Assembly: GCA_021773555.1 (NCBI GenBank) | Contig: JAJFKA010000131.1 | Coordinates: forward strand, 1 to 64,000 | Direction of reading: 5' to 3' | Length of the DNA stretch: 64,000 nucleotides | Origin: Gammaproteobacteria bacterium | Lineage (GTDB): Bacteria; Pseudomonadota; Gammaproteobacteria; Pseudomonadales; Azotimanducaceae | In this document: one piece after another, positions 8,680 through 18,163 of the stretch | Layout: each line of letters starts with the position of its first letter | Numbering within the stretch: the stretch's first letter is position 1 | Position numbers and translations under genes: made by a program | The notes under the pieces: model-generated | Told to the model about the DNA's origin: nothing | Seen by the model: only the letters and a program-made list of their open reading frames with translations | Databases searched by the model: none

Positions 8680-9312
8680 TCAGGGGTTGGCATCCTCTTC
8701 CTTTAGTCGGATCAGACTCGTATTAGCGGGGAATTTGCCTGAAATGGGCTGGTAGAAAGCGCGAATACGGTCCATATCAGTCGCTGGATCACCTGAGGGT
8801 ACAAATGTCAGACCCAGTCCGGCAGTCTTCGTTTTGTAATCCAGGTACCCGCAAACCAGCGGTATACCTGTCTCAACGGCGATTCTGTAAAAACCAGACC
8901 GCCAGTGATCCGTCTTCCTGCGCGTACCGGCAGGCGGGATTACCAGTGCAATGTGATCCGAGTTGCGAATGGTCTCCGCGAGGTGCTGAACCATGTTGGT
9001 ACTCCGGGACCGATCGACTGGGACGCCGCCCAGGTATTTAAGGAAGGCACCAAACACCGGGAAAAACAGATTGTTCTTACCCAGCCAGTTAACGCTCAGG
9101 CGCAGGGAATAGGCAGCGCCCAGTAGAAATATAAAGTCCCAGTTACTGGTGTGTGGTGCGGCGATGATGACCATCCTGGTGCTGTCCGGTACTCGACCTT
9201 CCACGTTCCACCCGCATAGCTTCATCACGGTGAGTCCCAGCAGGTGGGCGAACAGGTTACAGCGTCCCCCGACGCGATTTGTCGGCAGATGTTGCGTATC
9301 AGGGGGCTTCAT
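8680..9312 (-). CDS. PlsC-type 1-acyl-glycerol-3-phosphate acyltransferase family protein
   Basis: 210 residues. The HX4D acyltransferase motif is HTSNWD (His54-Asp59). The substrate-binding block GGVPVDRS is at 95-102 and the third block is IPPAGTR (125-131). In most family members the third block is EGTR, so the Glu is replaced by Ala128 here. Such proteins transfer acyl chains to lysophospholipids or related acceptors at the inner membrane. The start overlaps the stop of the upstream flavoprotein gene by 4 bp (ATGA), which implies translational coupling. Confidence 0.8.
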   Translation of the reverse strand: MKPPDTQHLPTNRVGGRCNLFAHLLGLTVMKLCGWNVEGRVPDSTRMVIIAAPHTSNWDFIFLLGAAYSLRLSVNWLGKNNLFFPVFGAFLKYLGGVPVDRSRSTNMVQHLAETIRNSDHIALVIPPAGTRRKTDHWRSGFYRIAVETGIPLVCGYLDYKTKTAGLGLTFVPSGDPATDMDRIRAFYQPISGKFPANTSLIRLKEEDANP

Positions 9313-10799
9313 GCTGAGAGCGACCGGTAAGACGCTGCATGTTCACCGGCGATTTTTCCGAATACCGCACCGGAGGTTAATCCGGTTCCGCCGGGGTAGT
9401 TGAAATAGAACAATCCGCCCACCAGTTCACCCGCGGCGAACAATCCGGGAATGGGCGAGCCTTCTTCTGTCAGGACCTCGGCCGCTTCGTTGATCCGAAT
9501 ACCACCAAAGGTGAAGGTAATCCCGCAGGTGATCTGATAGGCGGCGAATGGTGGTGTATCCAGGGGATTGGCCCAGTTGGTCTTGTTGATGGGCAGACCG
9601 GTCGTGCCCCTGCCATCCTTGATGGCAGGATTAAAAACCACATCCGGGTTCACCGCGGCGTTGAATTCCATTAACGTCTGCAGGCATCGGGTTTGATCCA
9701 CACCTTCCATTTTCGCGACCAGTTCCGCTAATGTATCAGCTTGTACCCGGGTGACCTCCCTGATCCGGTACTCGTCGCGGAGCAGGTCAGCAACCCGGGC
9801 ATCGAACACCTGCCAGGCGAACTGCTCAGGCTGGTTGAGGATCTCCCTGCCATAACGCGCATAGGTATAATTTCGAAAGTCGGCGCCCTCATCGACAAAT
9901 CGTTCGCCACGGGCGTTGACCATCACTCCAAGGGGATAACTGTGTTTCTGAAATCCATCTCCGACTGAAAGGTCCCCGAATTCAGGCGCGTTCCGGTCCC
10001 AACCCACCGCGTGACAGCCCGACCAGTGGCCATAGGGGGCAGCACCTGCATTCAGCGCCATGCGGATACCATCGCCGGTGTTAAACCGTGTGCCGCGCAC
10101 TTTTGCGAGTTCCCAGCCGGGTCCGAGATATCGGGTTCGCCATTCAGGATTGGCTTCGAATCCACCGCTGGCAAGAACGATCGCGTCGCAGGAAAGGTTT
10201 TTTGTCTTGCCCGCATGTTTTACAGAAATGCCGTTAATCCCGGCGTCATCGACGTTTAACGCCAATGCCCGGCAATCACAAATAATATTGATTCCTGCCT
10301 TCGTGGCCAGGCTATGCAGGCTCTCGACCAATCCGGGACCTCCGCCCCAGGCCTCAACGGTAAGTCCACCCCAGAACTTGAAGCGACCGTCTACCTTGAA
10401 CGCCTGCCGACCGTACATGGGCATAAAACGAACACCCCGGTCATGCATCCAGCGAAGCGTCGGGTAACTCTGCTCCACCAGTATTTCCGTCAGCACCGGA
10501 TCACTCCGATATTGGGTCAGTCGACCCATGTCGTCATAAAAATTGTCCCGGGTGTAGCTGCCAAAATCCGTACTCCTGATCTCGTCGTCCCCAAGTTCAG
10601 GCATGAGCGCGATCAGGTCTTCGACGCCGTTGTAAACGAATCGCATGGCACCGGCGGTATACCTGGAGTTTCCGCCTTTTTCGGCATCGGGTGCGCGTTC
10701 CAGTATAGTTACACTGGCACCTTTATCTCTGGCAGCCAGCGCAGCGCAAAGCGCAGCATTCCCTGCGCCAACGACGATAACTTCGTGGGGTTGATTCAT
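9309..10799 (-). CDS. FAD-dependent oxidoreductase, tricarballylate dehydrogenase (TcuA)-like
   Basis: 496 residues from the ATG at 10799. An upstream in-frame start would add 66 residues of non-protein-like sequence ahead of the FAD-binding strand and is rejected. The N-terminus EVIVVGAGNAALCAALAARDKGA is the dinucleotide-binding fold. NSRYTAGAMRF and the C-terminal GELVGGLFYFNYPGGTGLTSGAVFG are typical of the fumarate reductase / succinate dehydrogenase flavoprotein branch that includes TcuA and 3-ketosteroid dehydrogenases. It should catalyse FAD-linked dehydrogenation of an organic acid or similar compound. It overlaps the acyltransferase gene and is divergent from the CHAT gene. Confidence 0.86.
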   Translation of the reverse strand: MNQPHEVIVVGAGNAALCAALAARDKGASVTILERAPDAEKGGNSRYTAGAMRFVYNGVEDLIALMPELGDDEIRSTDFGSYTRDNFYDDMGRLTQYRSDPVLTEILVEQSYPTLRWMHDRGVRFMPMYGRQAFKVDGRFKFWGGLTVEAWGGGPGLVESLHSLATKAGINIICDCRALALNVDDAGINGISVKHAGKTKNLSCDAIVLASGGFEANPEWRTRYLGPGWELAKVRGTRFNTGDGIRMALNAGAAPYGHWSGCHAVGWDRNAPEFGDLSVGDGFQKHSYPLGVMVNARGERFVDEGADFRNYTYARYGREILNQPEQFAWQVFDARVADLLRDEYRIREVTRVQADTLAELVAKMEGVDQTRCLQTLMEFNAAVNPDVVFNPAIKDGRGTTGLPINKTNWANPLDTPPFAAYQITCGITFTFGGIRINEAAEVLTEEGSPIPGLFAAGELVGGLFYFNYPGGTGLTSGAVFGKIAGEHAASYRSLSA

Positions 10800-10995
10800 T
10801 ACGTTGATGTTCTGCTGGCGCGTTGAAGGTGCAATGTAGCATTGCGAGAATGACTGAATCCAGTAGCCGTGTAAATGTGAGAAGATACAGCAGGTGCACC
10901 TGTTCAGACCGATAATCACACAGCGATTGATAAAGGCTGTGTAATGAGGTAGGAATAGACCCAAGAACAACTCAACTATCCGGGCCAGTGTCATC

Positions 10996-13900
10996 ATGAT
11001 TAAGCGATTCTTGACTCTCTATTTAATCACGCTCTCTTTGTTTTGCTGGAATCCGGTATCCGCCGATCAGATTCGTGATGCTGCTGACCAGGCACTAATG
11101 TCTGGCGATATGGATCTGGCACTTGAACTGTTTATGGAGGTTCTTGAGAGTGATCCTGAAAATATCGAAGTGATGCAGGTTATCGCGATGCTGGCGCAGG
11201 AATCCGGGATCCCCGAACTCGGTGTGCAGATGTTGCAGGGCCAGATCGAATTGCTTGTCAGTCGAGGTGATCGGGAAGCCATTGCGGTCGTCAACGATGA
11301 AGTCTCGGCATTAACGTCGGCATTACCCGACTGGGTGACGGAACGGCTGGCTGCCGCCAGCCGGATTGATTCGGATGGTGAGGAAATCATCGCTGGGTAC
11401 GATGAGATGCATCTTGAAGCCGAGTCGCTGATGACCGCGGGCGATTTCGAATCAGCATTGGCCGCGCAGGAAAGTGCGCTGGTACTCGTCACCGAAATGC
11501 TCGGTGGGGGGCACTGGTTGACCGCTGCGGCGACGCGTGATCTTGGTTTTATCTATCGACAGATGGGCGACGCCGAAGCGGCGGATGCCTTTTACAATGA
11601 GGCCATTGCACTGGCCACCGTGAGCCTGGGAGAGGAACACCCTGAGACCATCCAGATATATGAACTTCTGGCTGAGTTGTATCGTGCTGTGGGAGCAACG
11701 GATGAAGCGCTTGCGCTAAGCGATATGATTGTCGCGAGTCTCGCAGAGAGTTTTGGGCAGAGCCATGAACTAACAGTAAACGCACGCATGAATCAAATTG
11801 CCGGGCTTGAACAGAGCGGCCAGTTCGAAGATGCGCGAAACCTGATGGAAATGGTCTGTGAGCTTGTGGACCAGGATTATGGTTCATGGCATCCCGTCGT
11901 GATTGACTGTCTGTTGCAACAGGCGAGGCTCGCCAGCGCAGCCGATGACATTGCGGCAGCCGGCAGCTACTACCAGATTGCGATTCAGCGGATGGCGGAG
12001 TCGTATACGACTGTCAATAGTGAAGTCCTGCTCGCACTGACACAGTCTGCGGAAATCTATCGCGAACAGGGTGAATATCTCAAAGCCCGGCAACTTCTCG
12101 CTTCTGTTATTCAGACCGCATTGCAGATGGGGGATTCGGAACTTGGTTACCTGGCCCGATCCTATCTAGGTCGTGTTTTTAACAACGAGGGAGATCTGGT
12201 TCGCGCCCAGGCAATCACCGAGCAGGTTCTGGATTATGGTCTGGCTAACTGGCTGGATCGACCCATTGACATCTACAATACCCTGCTTGAGCTTGGTTCA
12301 GTCTATCAGCGCCAGGGTAAATTCGCGGAGGCCGAGGCCAGCTACCGGCAAGCACTTGAAGGTTTGATGGACGTAGCGGGTATGCAACACCCATCGACAC
12401 TGGTGGCGCTCAATAATCTGGGCCAGGTATTCGAAGAAGTCGGACTATATGACCAGGCAGAGCCTTTACTGAAGCAAGCACTCGGGAGCCTGGAAGAAAC
12501 GCTGGGTGTCGACAGCCAACAGACTTCCCGGGCGAGAAATAATCTTGCCCTGTTGTATGAGAGCCAGGGTAACTTTCGAGAGGCTGAGCCGCTCTATACA
12601 GAGAGCCTCGCGATACTCGGTGAGACCCGCGGTGATGATTACACGGACACCATCGCAGTAAAAAATAACCTGGCTTTTCTCTATATGCTCATGGAAGAGT
12701 ACGACCAGTCAGCAGAACTGTTTGAAGAAGTTCACGCTCAGTGGTCGCAACTGTTTGGTGATGAACATCAGTTCACGATGAAAGCCCTGAACAATCTGGG
12801 CAGAATCTACCAGAAACAACAAAAAGTTGATCAGGCTACTGAGATTTTTGTTCGTGCACTGGCCTCGCGGCGATCGGTGCTCGGTGAGTCGCACCCGGAT
12901 GTGATTCGATCGATGATTGACCTCGGATCTGCTTACGTTGATGCGGATAATCTGGTGCAGGCAAGGACAACCCTGACGGCAGCACTCGCGCTGGCTGAGA
13001 AAGTGCTGGGTGAACAACACCCCTACACATTCGAAGCGCTGAACAATCTGGCCAGGTTGTACAGGGTTGAAGGTAATTTGGATGCAGCAATCGAGTTGAG
13101 TGGCACAGGATTTCAACGACGCAGTCAGTTTCTCGATAGGATGTTGTGGGTTACGGGAGAAAATGCGCGAGAAGGTTACGTGCGCCTGCATCGACCTGAA
13201 TTTGACAATTACCTGGCGATGCTCACTAAAACTGATTCAAGTGCCGGTGGTCGGCGAGCGCTGGGTGCAAGTTTGCAACGCAAGGGATTGCTGTTGAAAG
13301 TTACCTCAGAGATTCAGCAGATTTCACAGCTTGCGGGTGACCCGGCATTGACGGCTGTCGCGAATGAACTGGAAACCGCACGAAAGGAATTGGCTGCGCT
13401 AACCCTGTCGGGGCCGACCATAGAGACTCAAGGCAGACACGCGGAGGCGCTCTACGATCTGGAACAATCCGTTAATGAATTGCAGGGCGAACTCGGCAGA
13501 GCCAGCGTTCGCTATCGAAGCTCAATCGCACAGATTGATGTCGATTCCCTCGCCTCTGTGTTGCCTCCGGGATCGGCACTAGTCGATTTTCTGGCCTACG
13601 AGGAGCAGGGTGCGCTCCGATACCTGGCGGGAGTTGTCATTAATGATGGCTCGTCGATTCGATTCGAGCTGGTTAAATTTTCGAACCGAGAGCAGATGGA
13701 AGCAGCGGTGCTTTACTACCGGCAAATCATCCAGGATGACCAGGCCGATGAGGATGAACTTGTGGAAGCGGGACAGACAGCGTATGAACTCGTCTGGCAG
13801 CCGGTCGCTGACCTGATTGAAGGCATTGAATACGTTTATCTGATTCCCGATGGGGTACTGAATATTTTGCCCTTTAATGCTCTGGTCGACCCGGATGAAA

Positions 13901-14823
13901 AATACCTTATCCAGACTCACGACATACATATACTGACTTCTGGTCGAGACCTGCTGCCGAACGAATACAAGGTGGCGAAGGGGGAATATGTAATTCTGGC
14001 CGGTCCCGACTACAATTCGGAAGACGTTGTCGACAAGCAGGTGCTGGCTGCGGCACGAGGTCGCAGATCGACGACACTGCAGATGGACATTCGTGGTGCA
14101 GGCGGCGGATTACGTGGTTTGAATTTTGCGCCCTTACCAGGCGCAGAACGGGAAGGCCGGATTATCACGAATCAGGTCCAGGAGACCGATTCACCGAGTG
14201 AGGTGTTTTTTGGGGCGGATGCTCAGGAACAGGTTTTGTCAAATCTGAAACAACCGCCGGAAATACTGCATATGGCGACCCACGGATTTTTCCTGAAAGC
14301 GGATGATTCCTTACGTAAAAGGTTACTGAAACTGCAACGGGGATCAGATGTGCATGTGCCGCCACCGGGAGACAATCCGCTCTTAAGAGCAGGACTCGCG
14401 TTTGCTGGCATCAATACTAATGCACAATTTCTAGGCGACATTGATACCGTCAATGACGGTGTGCTCACCGCCCTTGAAGTGCTCGACCTGAACCTGTCAG
14501 GCACCAAACTTGTGGTCCTTTCTGCCTGTGAAACGGGCCTGGGCGAAATTCACGAAGGCGAGGGTGTTTACGGTTTGCGTCGCTCCTTTCAGGAGGCAGG
14601 CGTGGCGGAGGTCATCAGTTCTTTGTGGGAGGTCAGTGACGCGGGAACCCAGGCGCTGATGACCAGTTTCTATGAGCGGGTACTCTCGGGCCAGCCAGCC
14701 CGGGAAGCGCTGCGCGACACACAGTTAGACCTCATGGATTCACCTGAATGGGGATATCCGTACATATGGTCAGCATTTATGATCGTCGGAAGTTATGAGT
14801 CTTCAGGCATCACAATTCAGTAA
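10996..14823 (+). CDS. Exported TPR-CHAT domain protein
   Basis: 1275 residues. A signal peptide is visible (MIKRFLTLYLITLSLFCW..SADQ). Residues of about 30-780 are mostly 42-residue kinesin-light-chain-type TPR repeats (recurring ALNNLG.IY.....QA). A helical linker follows, and the C-terminal 300 residues form a CHAT (caspase-like) domain. The expected dyad is His1096 in LHMATHGFF and Cys1178 in LSACETG. CHAT proteins are cysteine peptidases or peptidase-like modules, some activated by partner binding. The signal peptide suggests action in the periplasm or outside the cell. TolC-like and DyP genes follow in the same direction. The start ATG has only a weak Shine-Dalgarno. Confidence 0.9.
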   Translation: MIKRFLTLYLITLSLFCWNPVSADQIRDAADQALMSGDMDLALELFMEVLESDPENIEVMQVIAMLAQESGIPELGVQMLQGQIELLVSRGDREAIAVVNDEVSALTSALPDWVTERLAAASRIDSDGEEIIAGYDEMHLEAESLMTAGDFESALAAQESALVLVTEMLGGGHWLTAAATRDLGFIYRQMGDAEAADAFYNEAIALATVSLGEEHPETIQIYELLAELYRAVGATDEALALSDMIVASLAESFGQSHELTVNARMNQIAGLEQSGQFEDARNLMEMVCELVDQDYGSWHPVVIDCLLQQARLASAADDIAAAGSYYQIAIQRMAESYTTVNSEVLLALTQSAEIYREQGEYLKARQLLASVIQTALQMGDSELGYLARSYLGRVFNNEGDLVRAQAITEQVLDYGLANWLDRPIDIYNTLLELGSVYQRQGKFAEAEASYRQALEGLMDVAGMQHPSTLVALNNLGQVFEEVGLYDQAEPLLKQALGSLEETLGVDSQQTSRARNNLALLYESQGNFREAEPLYTESLAILGETRGDDYTDTIAVKNNLAFLYMLMEEYDQSAELFEEVHAQWSQLFGDEHQFTMKALNNLGRIYQKQQKVDQATEIFVRALASRRSVLGESHPDVIRSMIDLGSAYVDADNLVQARTTLTAALALAEKVLGEQHPYTFEALNNLARLYRVEGNLDAAIELSGTGFQRRSQFLDRMLWVTGENAREGYVRLHRPEFDNYLAMLTKTDSSAGGRRALGASLQRKGLLLKVTSEIQQISQLAGDPALTAVANELETARKELAALTLSGPTIETQGRHAEALYDLEQSVNELQGELGRASVRYRSSIAQIDVDSLASVLPPGSALVDFLAYEEQGALRYLAGVVINDGSSIRFELVKFSNREQMEAAVLYYRQIIQDDQADEDELVEAGQTAYELVWQPVADLIEGIEYVYLIPDGVLNILPFNALVDPDEKYLIQTHDIHILTSGRDLLPNEYKVAKGEYVILAGPDYNSEDVVDKQVLAAARGRRSTTLQMDIRGAGGGLRGLNFAPLPGAEREGRIITNQVQETDSPSEVFFGADAQEQVLSNLKQPPEILHMATHGFFLKADDSLRKRLLKLQRGSDVHVPPPGDNPLLRAGLAFAGINTNAQFLGDIDTVNDGVLTALEVLDLNLSGTKLVVLSACETGLGEIHEGEGVYGLRRSFQEAGVAEVISSLWEVSDAGTQALMTSFYERVLSGQPAREALRDTQLDLMDSPEWGYPYIWSAFMIVGSYESSGITIQ

Positions 14824-14905
14824 TGATTCTCTGGTAAACTGCTTCCGAAGGACGTGACAGAGCAGTTAAAATAACGTCAAAACGTAGGATAGCGGGGGTT
14901 CGTGG

Positions 14906-16204
14906 GTGAATTTTAGATTACTGGTGTTGTTACTCAGCGGGTGTTTGCTCACCCTCATCGTCAATGATACGGCCCGCGCACAATCGCTCATTGAAACTGT
15001 TGGAACGACGCTCAATACAAACCCGGACATTCATGTCGGGCAATATAATGTCGAAGCTGCTGACCAGTTAAGAAAGCAGGCGCGCGGCGGTTACTTCCCC
15101 GTGGTTGATATCGTGCTTGCGACGGGCAAGGAAAATTCGAATAACACGACAACCCGTGCGGCGAATCTCGATGATCTCCGTCTGACCCGGGACGATCGAT
15201 CCATTCGGGTAACCCAGCTTCTGTATGATGGATTTTCCACTCGCAATTTCGTCAAACAACAAACCGCTTTGCTGGACTCAGCGGTTGCGAGGCTGGGCAG
15301 CACTCGCGAAAACGTGAGTCTGCGCGCGATCCAGGTATATCTGGAGGTGTTGAAGCGTGATGCGGTGGTGTCGCTTGCCAGTGAAAATTTACGCCAGCAT
15401 GATTCCACGCTTGGCAAGATACGTGAACGTTTTGAGAGTGGGGTCGGCACCAAGGTTGATGTTGTGCAAACCCAGGGCAGGCGCGCCCAGGCTAAGTCAG
15501 CCGTGATGCTGACCGAACGAGATGCCAAAAATGGCAGGGCTGAATTTTATCGGGTTGTTGGCGAGAATGCGGTTGATCTAGACAATCCAGACCCCATCAC
15601 CGGTTTGCCAGGATCGCTGGGTGAAGCGCTGGAAATAGCCTATCGAAATAATCCGTCTTTGATAGCAGCAGAAGCGGAACTCCAGGCGGCGATCGCATCC
15701 AGAAAACAGGCGCGGGGCAGCTTTCATCCACGACTGGATATTGAACTTGGGGTAACTCGAAATGAGGATGTGGATGGATCCATAGGCGCGAATGATGACG
15801 AGACCGCTGTGGTGCGGATGACCTACAATGTGTTTCGCGGCGGTGCGGATCGTGCTCGCGTCAATGAAACTGAAGCGCGGGAGTTTGCCGCCCGCGAATC
15901 ACTGCGAAGCAATCGTTTGGCGGTTGAAGAAGACGTTACGCTGATCTGGAACGAACTGCAGGACATTCTGATTCGGCTGGAATACCTTAAGGCGCACGTG
16001 GAATCCACCGAGGAAGTTTTGAAAGTTTACAATGAGCAACTGGGCCTGGGTAAACGAACCTTGCTCGATTTGCTGGATGTTCAAAACGAACTGCTTCGAG
16101 CCAGAATCGCCTATCTTTCCGGACAATACACAGCCAGGCTGGCGAGGTACCGGGTTCTGGCCAGTGCTGGACGACTGCTTGATTCCCTGGGGCTCAATAC
16201 CTGA
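14906..16204 (+). CDS. TolC-family outer-membrane protein
   Basis: 432 residues, the usual length. A GTG start at 14906 is followed by a signal peptide (MNFRLLVLLLSGCLLTLIVNDTARAQS). Two repeated OEP-type halves with long alpha-helical hairpins are seen (for example VSLRAIQVYLEVLKRDAVVSLASENL and GKRTLLDLLDVQNELLRARIAYLSGQY), as in type I secretion and efflux channels. It begins 82 bp after the CHAT gene and ends 24 bp before the DyP gene. No adaptor or inner-membrane pump is adjacent, so its partner is either encoded elsewhere or the channel serves the CHAT protein directly, which is speculative. Confidence 0.93.
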   Translation: MNFRLLVLLLSGCLLTLIVNDTARAQSLIETVGTTLNTNPDIHVGQYNVEAADQLRKQARGGYFPVVDIVLATGKENSNNTTTRAANLDDLRLTRDDRSIRVTQLLYDGFSTRNFVKQQTALLDSAVARLGSTRENVSLRAIQVYLEVLKRDAVVSLASENLRQHDSTLGKIRERFESGVGTKVDVVQTQGRRAQAKSAVMLTERDAKNGRAEFYRVVGENAVDLDNPDPITGLPGSLGEALEIAYRNNPSLIAAEAELQAAIASRKQARGSFHPRLDIELGVTRNEDVDGSIGANDDETAVVRMTYNVFRGGADRARVNETEAREFAARESLRSNRLAVEEDVTLIWNELQDILIRLEYLKAHVESTEEVLKVYNEQLGLGKRTLLDLLDVQNELLRARIAYLSGQYTARLARYRVLASAGRLLDSLGLNT

Positions 16205-16228
16205 ACACGTTCTTGTAAGGAAAATATT

Positions 16229-17107
16229 GTGTCGTATCAGTCCGGTATTCTGGATGATGTGCCGGCTCAGGCCCGGTACCTCTATTTTTCATTGTCCAAT
16301 CGAGCCGATCCGACCGAACTTCTGGACGTTCTGCCCGATCTTGTCGACGGCAGGACTGTTGTGCTCGGCATCGGCAAGGCCTTCCTGGACTTAATCGAAA
16401 CTTCCGAGCAACTCATCACAAGTGCGCCGGTGTTTGAGAGCAAGGGTATTGCGATTCCATCCATCCCTTACGCGTTCTGGTTCTGGCTCCGCGGCGATGA
16501 TCGGGGTGAACTGGTAAGGACAACCCTGGCGATTGAGCAGGCCCTGGGTGAGAACGTGCAGCTTGAAGATGTTGTCGACGCATTCAAATTTGACATAGGT
16601 CGCGATCTGTCCGGTTATGTAGACGGAACTGAAAATCCAGAAGGTACCGCCGCTATTGAAGCTGCAATTGCACAAAGCGGATCAGCAGGTAACGGCAGTT
16701 TTGTTGCCGTTCAAAAGTGGTTGCATGATCTCGAAGGATTTTTCCAACTGGATGGCGAGGCGCAGGATGATATTATTGGTCGTCGTCTGGCGGACAATAC
16801 TGAGTTTGACCAAGCCCCTGAATCGGCGCACGTAAAAAGAGCCGCGCAGGAGCGTTTTCAACCGGAGGCATTCATGCTCAGACGCTCAATGCCCTGGGCA
16901 GACTATTCCGGCCAGGGTCTGGTTTTTGTGGCGTTTGGACATAGCTTTGCTGCGTTCGATACCGTGATGCAACATATGCTGGGTATTGATGATGGCGTCA
17001 TTGATGGAATCTTCCAGCTGAGTCGCCCACTGGGAACCAGCTACTTCTGGTGCCCGCCTGTCTTCGAGGGCAAGGTGGATTTGTCAACGATCGGTGCTGT
17101 GCGCTGA
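16229..17107 (+). CDS. DyP-type haem peroxidase
   Basis: 292 residues from a GTG at 16229 behind AAGGAAAA. The family signature GYVDGTENPEG (129-139) contains the distal Asp132. A proximal haem ligand His201 (SAHVKRA) and the distal Arg219 (MLRRSMPW) can be placed by comparison with class B DyPs. Dye-decolourising peroxidases use H2O2 to oxidise dyes, phenols or porphyrins. There is no Tat or Sec signal, so it is cytoplasmic unless carried as cargo, and no encapsulin gene is nearby. It is the last gene of the CHAT/TolC run and converges with an LLM gene 1 bp away. Confidence 0.92.
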   Translation: MSYQSGILDDVPAQARYLYFSLSNRADPTELLDVLPDLVDGRTVVLGIGKAFLDLIETSEQLITSAPVFESKGIAIPSIPYAFWFWLRGDDRGELVRTTLAIEQALGENVQLEDVVDAFKFDIGRDLSGYVDGTENPEGTAAIEAAIAQSGSAGNGSFVAVQKWLHDLEGFFQLDGEAQDDIIGRRLADNTEFDQAPESAHVKRAAQERFQPEAFMLRRSMPWADYSGQGLVFVAFGHSFAAFDTVMQHMLGIDDGVIDGIFQLSRPLGTSYFWCPPVFEGKVDLSTIGAVR

Positions 17108-17108
17108 T

Positions 17109-18020
17109 TCATGAGTTTAAGAACTCCCGGACCTGGGCAAGCCGGACCGTTGAGGCAATCGCTTTGTCGGGATCCCGATGCAGGTTGCGAATGATAATGT
17201 CAGTAAAACCCAATTCCCCGAATGCCTGAAATTGTGACGCGACATCCTCACTGGTGCCAATGATCAGTGCTTCAGGATCGAAGCCACGGTAGCCCTGACT
17301 TGTGATCAGCGCGAGTGTGTCTTGTGCATCTGCTGCTGATTCCGCAACGTATATATCTCGCCGGATCGCCACGGTCGTCGGATTGGCTCTACCGAATGCG
17401 GCGAGGGCAGTGTTGTACTGCTCAAGGGCACGGGCGGCCTGCTCCAGTGTCAGTCCTGGATCGGCGAGCCAGGCGTCTCCTATCCTGGCAGCGCGTTCAA
17501 TGGCGACTGGCGCAGACGCGCCGATCCAGATCTCGATGGGCAGTGGTGGCAGGGGGCAGATCCTGGCCCCTTCGAATGTCCATCGCCCGTCCATGGTGAC
17601 CGATTCACCTGCCCAGAGTGCCCGCATACATTCAATCGCCTGTTCAAATGAAGATGGACGGTGTTTGATGTTGGCACCCATGGCATTGAATTGCTGCCGG
17701 CCTGCACCGAGCCCGCACTGCATGATGAATTTACCCTGGGCGATACATGCCAGAGTGGCGATTTGTTCCGCCGCAAGGACCGGATTCCAGAGTGGCAGTA
17801 GAAATAATGCTCCGGCATCCCGGGAATCCCATTCCGCCAGCAGTCGACCCATCATCGGTGTGTTCTGGTAGTAAGGTGTCGGTACCACGTGGTGATCACC
17901 GACGAAGAGCGAGTCCAGGCCTGCCAGCGCCGCAGCATTGGCGCGATTGATCATCTGGCGTGCACCGTCGCGGACATCTTTTGTCTGGTATGAACTGGTG
18001 ATTGAGATGCCGATACGCAT
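17109..18020 (-). CDS. LLM-class flavin-dependent oxidoreductase
   Basis: 303 residues from the ATG at 18020, supported by AAGGGA; the longer frame begins 12 codons upstream. The N-terminus MRIGISITSSY, the segment FVGDHHVVPTPYYQNTP and the C-terminal GTSEDVASQFQAFGELGFTDIIIRN are characteristic of luciferase-like monooxygenases and F420-linked relatives. The protein forms a TIM barrel that binds FMN or F420. The substrate is unknown. It stands alone between the DyP gene and the Hsp70-like gene. Confidence 0.86.
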   Translation of the reverse strand: MRIGISITSSYQTKDVRDGARQMINRANAAALAGLDSLFVGDHHVVPTPYYQNTPMMGRLLAEWDSRDAGALFLLPLWNPVLAAEQIATLACIAQGKFIMQCGLGAGRQQFNAMGANIKHRPSSFEQAIECMRALWAGESVTMDGRWTFEGARICPLPPLPIEIWIGASAPVAIERAARIGDAWLADPGLTLEQAARALEQYNTALAAFGRANPTTVAIRRDIYVAESAADAQDTLALITSQGYRGFDPEALIIGTSEDVASQFQAFGELGFTDIIIRNLHRDPDKAIASTVRLAQVREFLNS

Positions 18021-18163
18021 TCTGCGTTCCCTTGAGTCAGGTGAATTGAGGATCATTGTAACAATCTCGAAATCGCGCTGGGAATAAACCGGCGAATGTG
18101 CGTTAATTGCAACCCCTTCGGGACTCTGAACTTCTTTAATAATTATATAAATCAGTAGCTTAT

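Noticed and set aside
16229-17107. DyP peroxidase as encapsulin cargo
   Set aside because: No encapsulin gene is near and no C-terminal targeting peptide was recognised.
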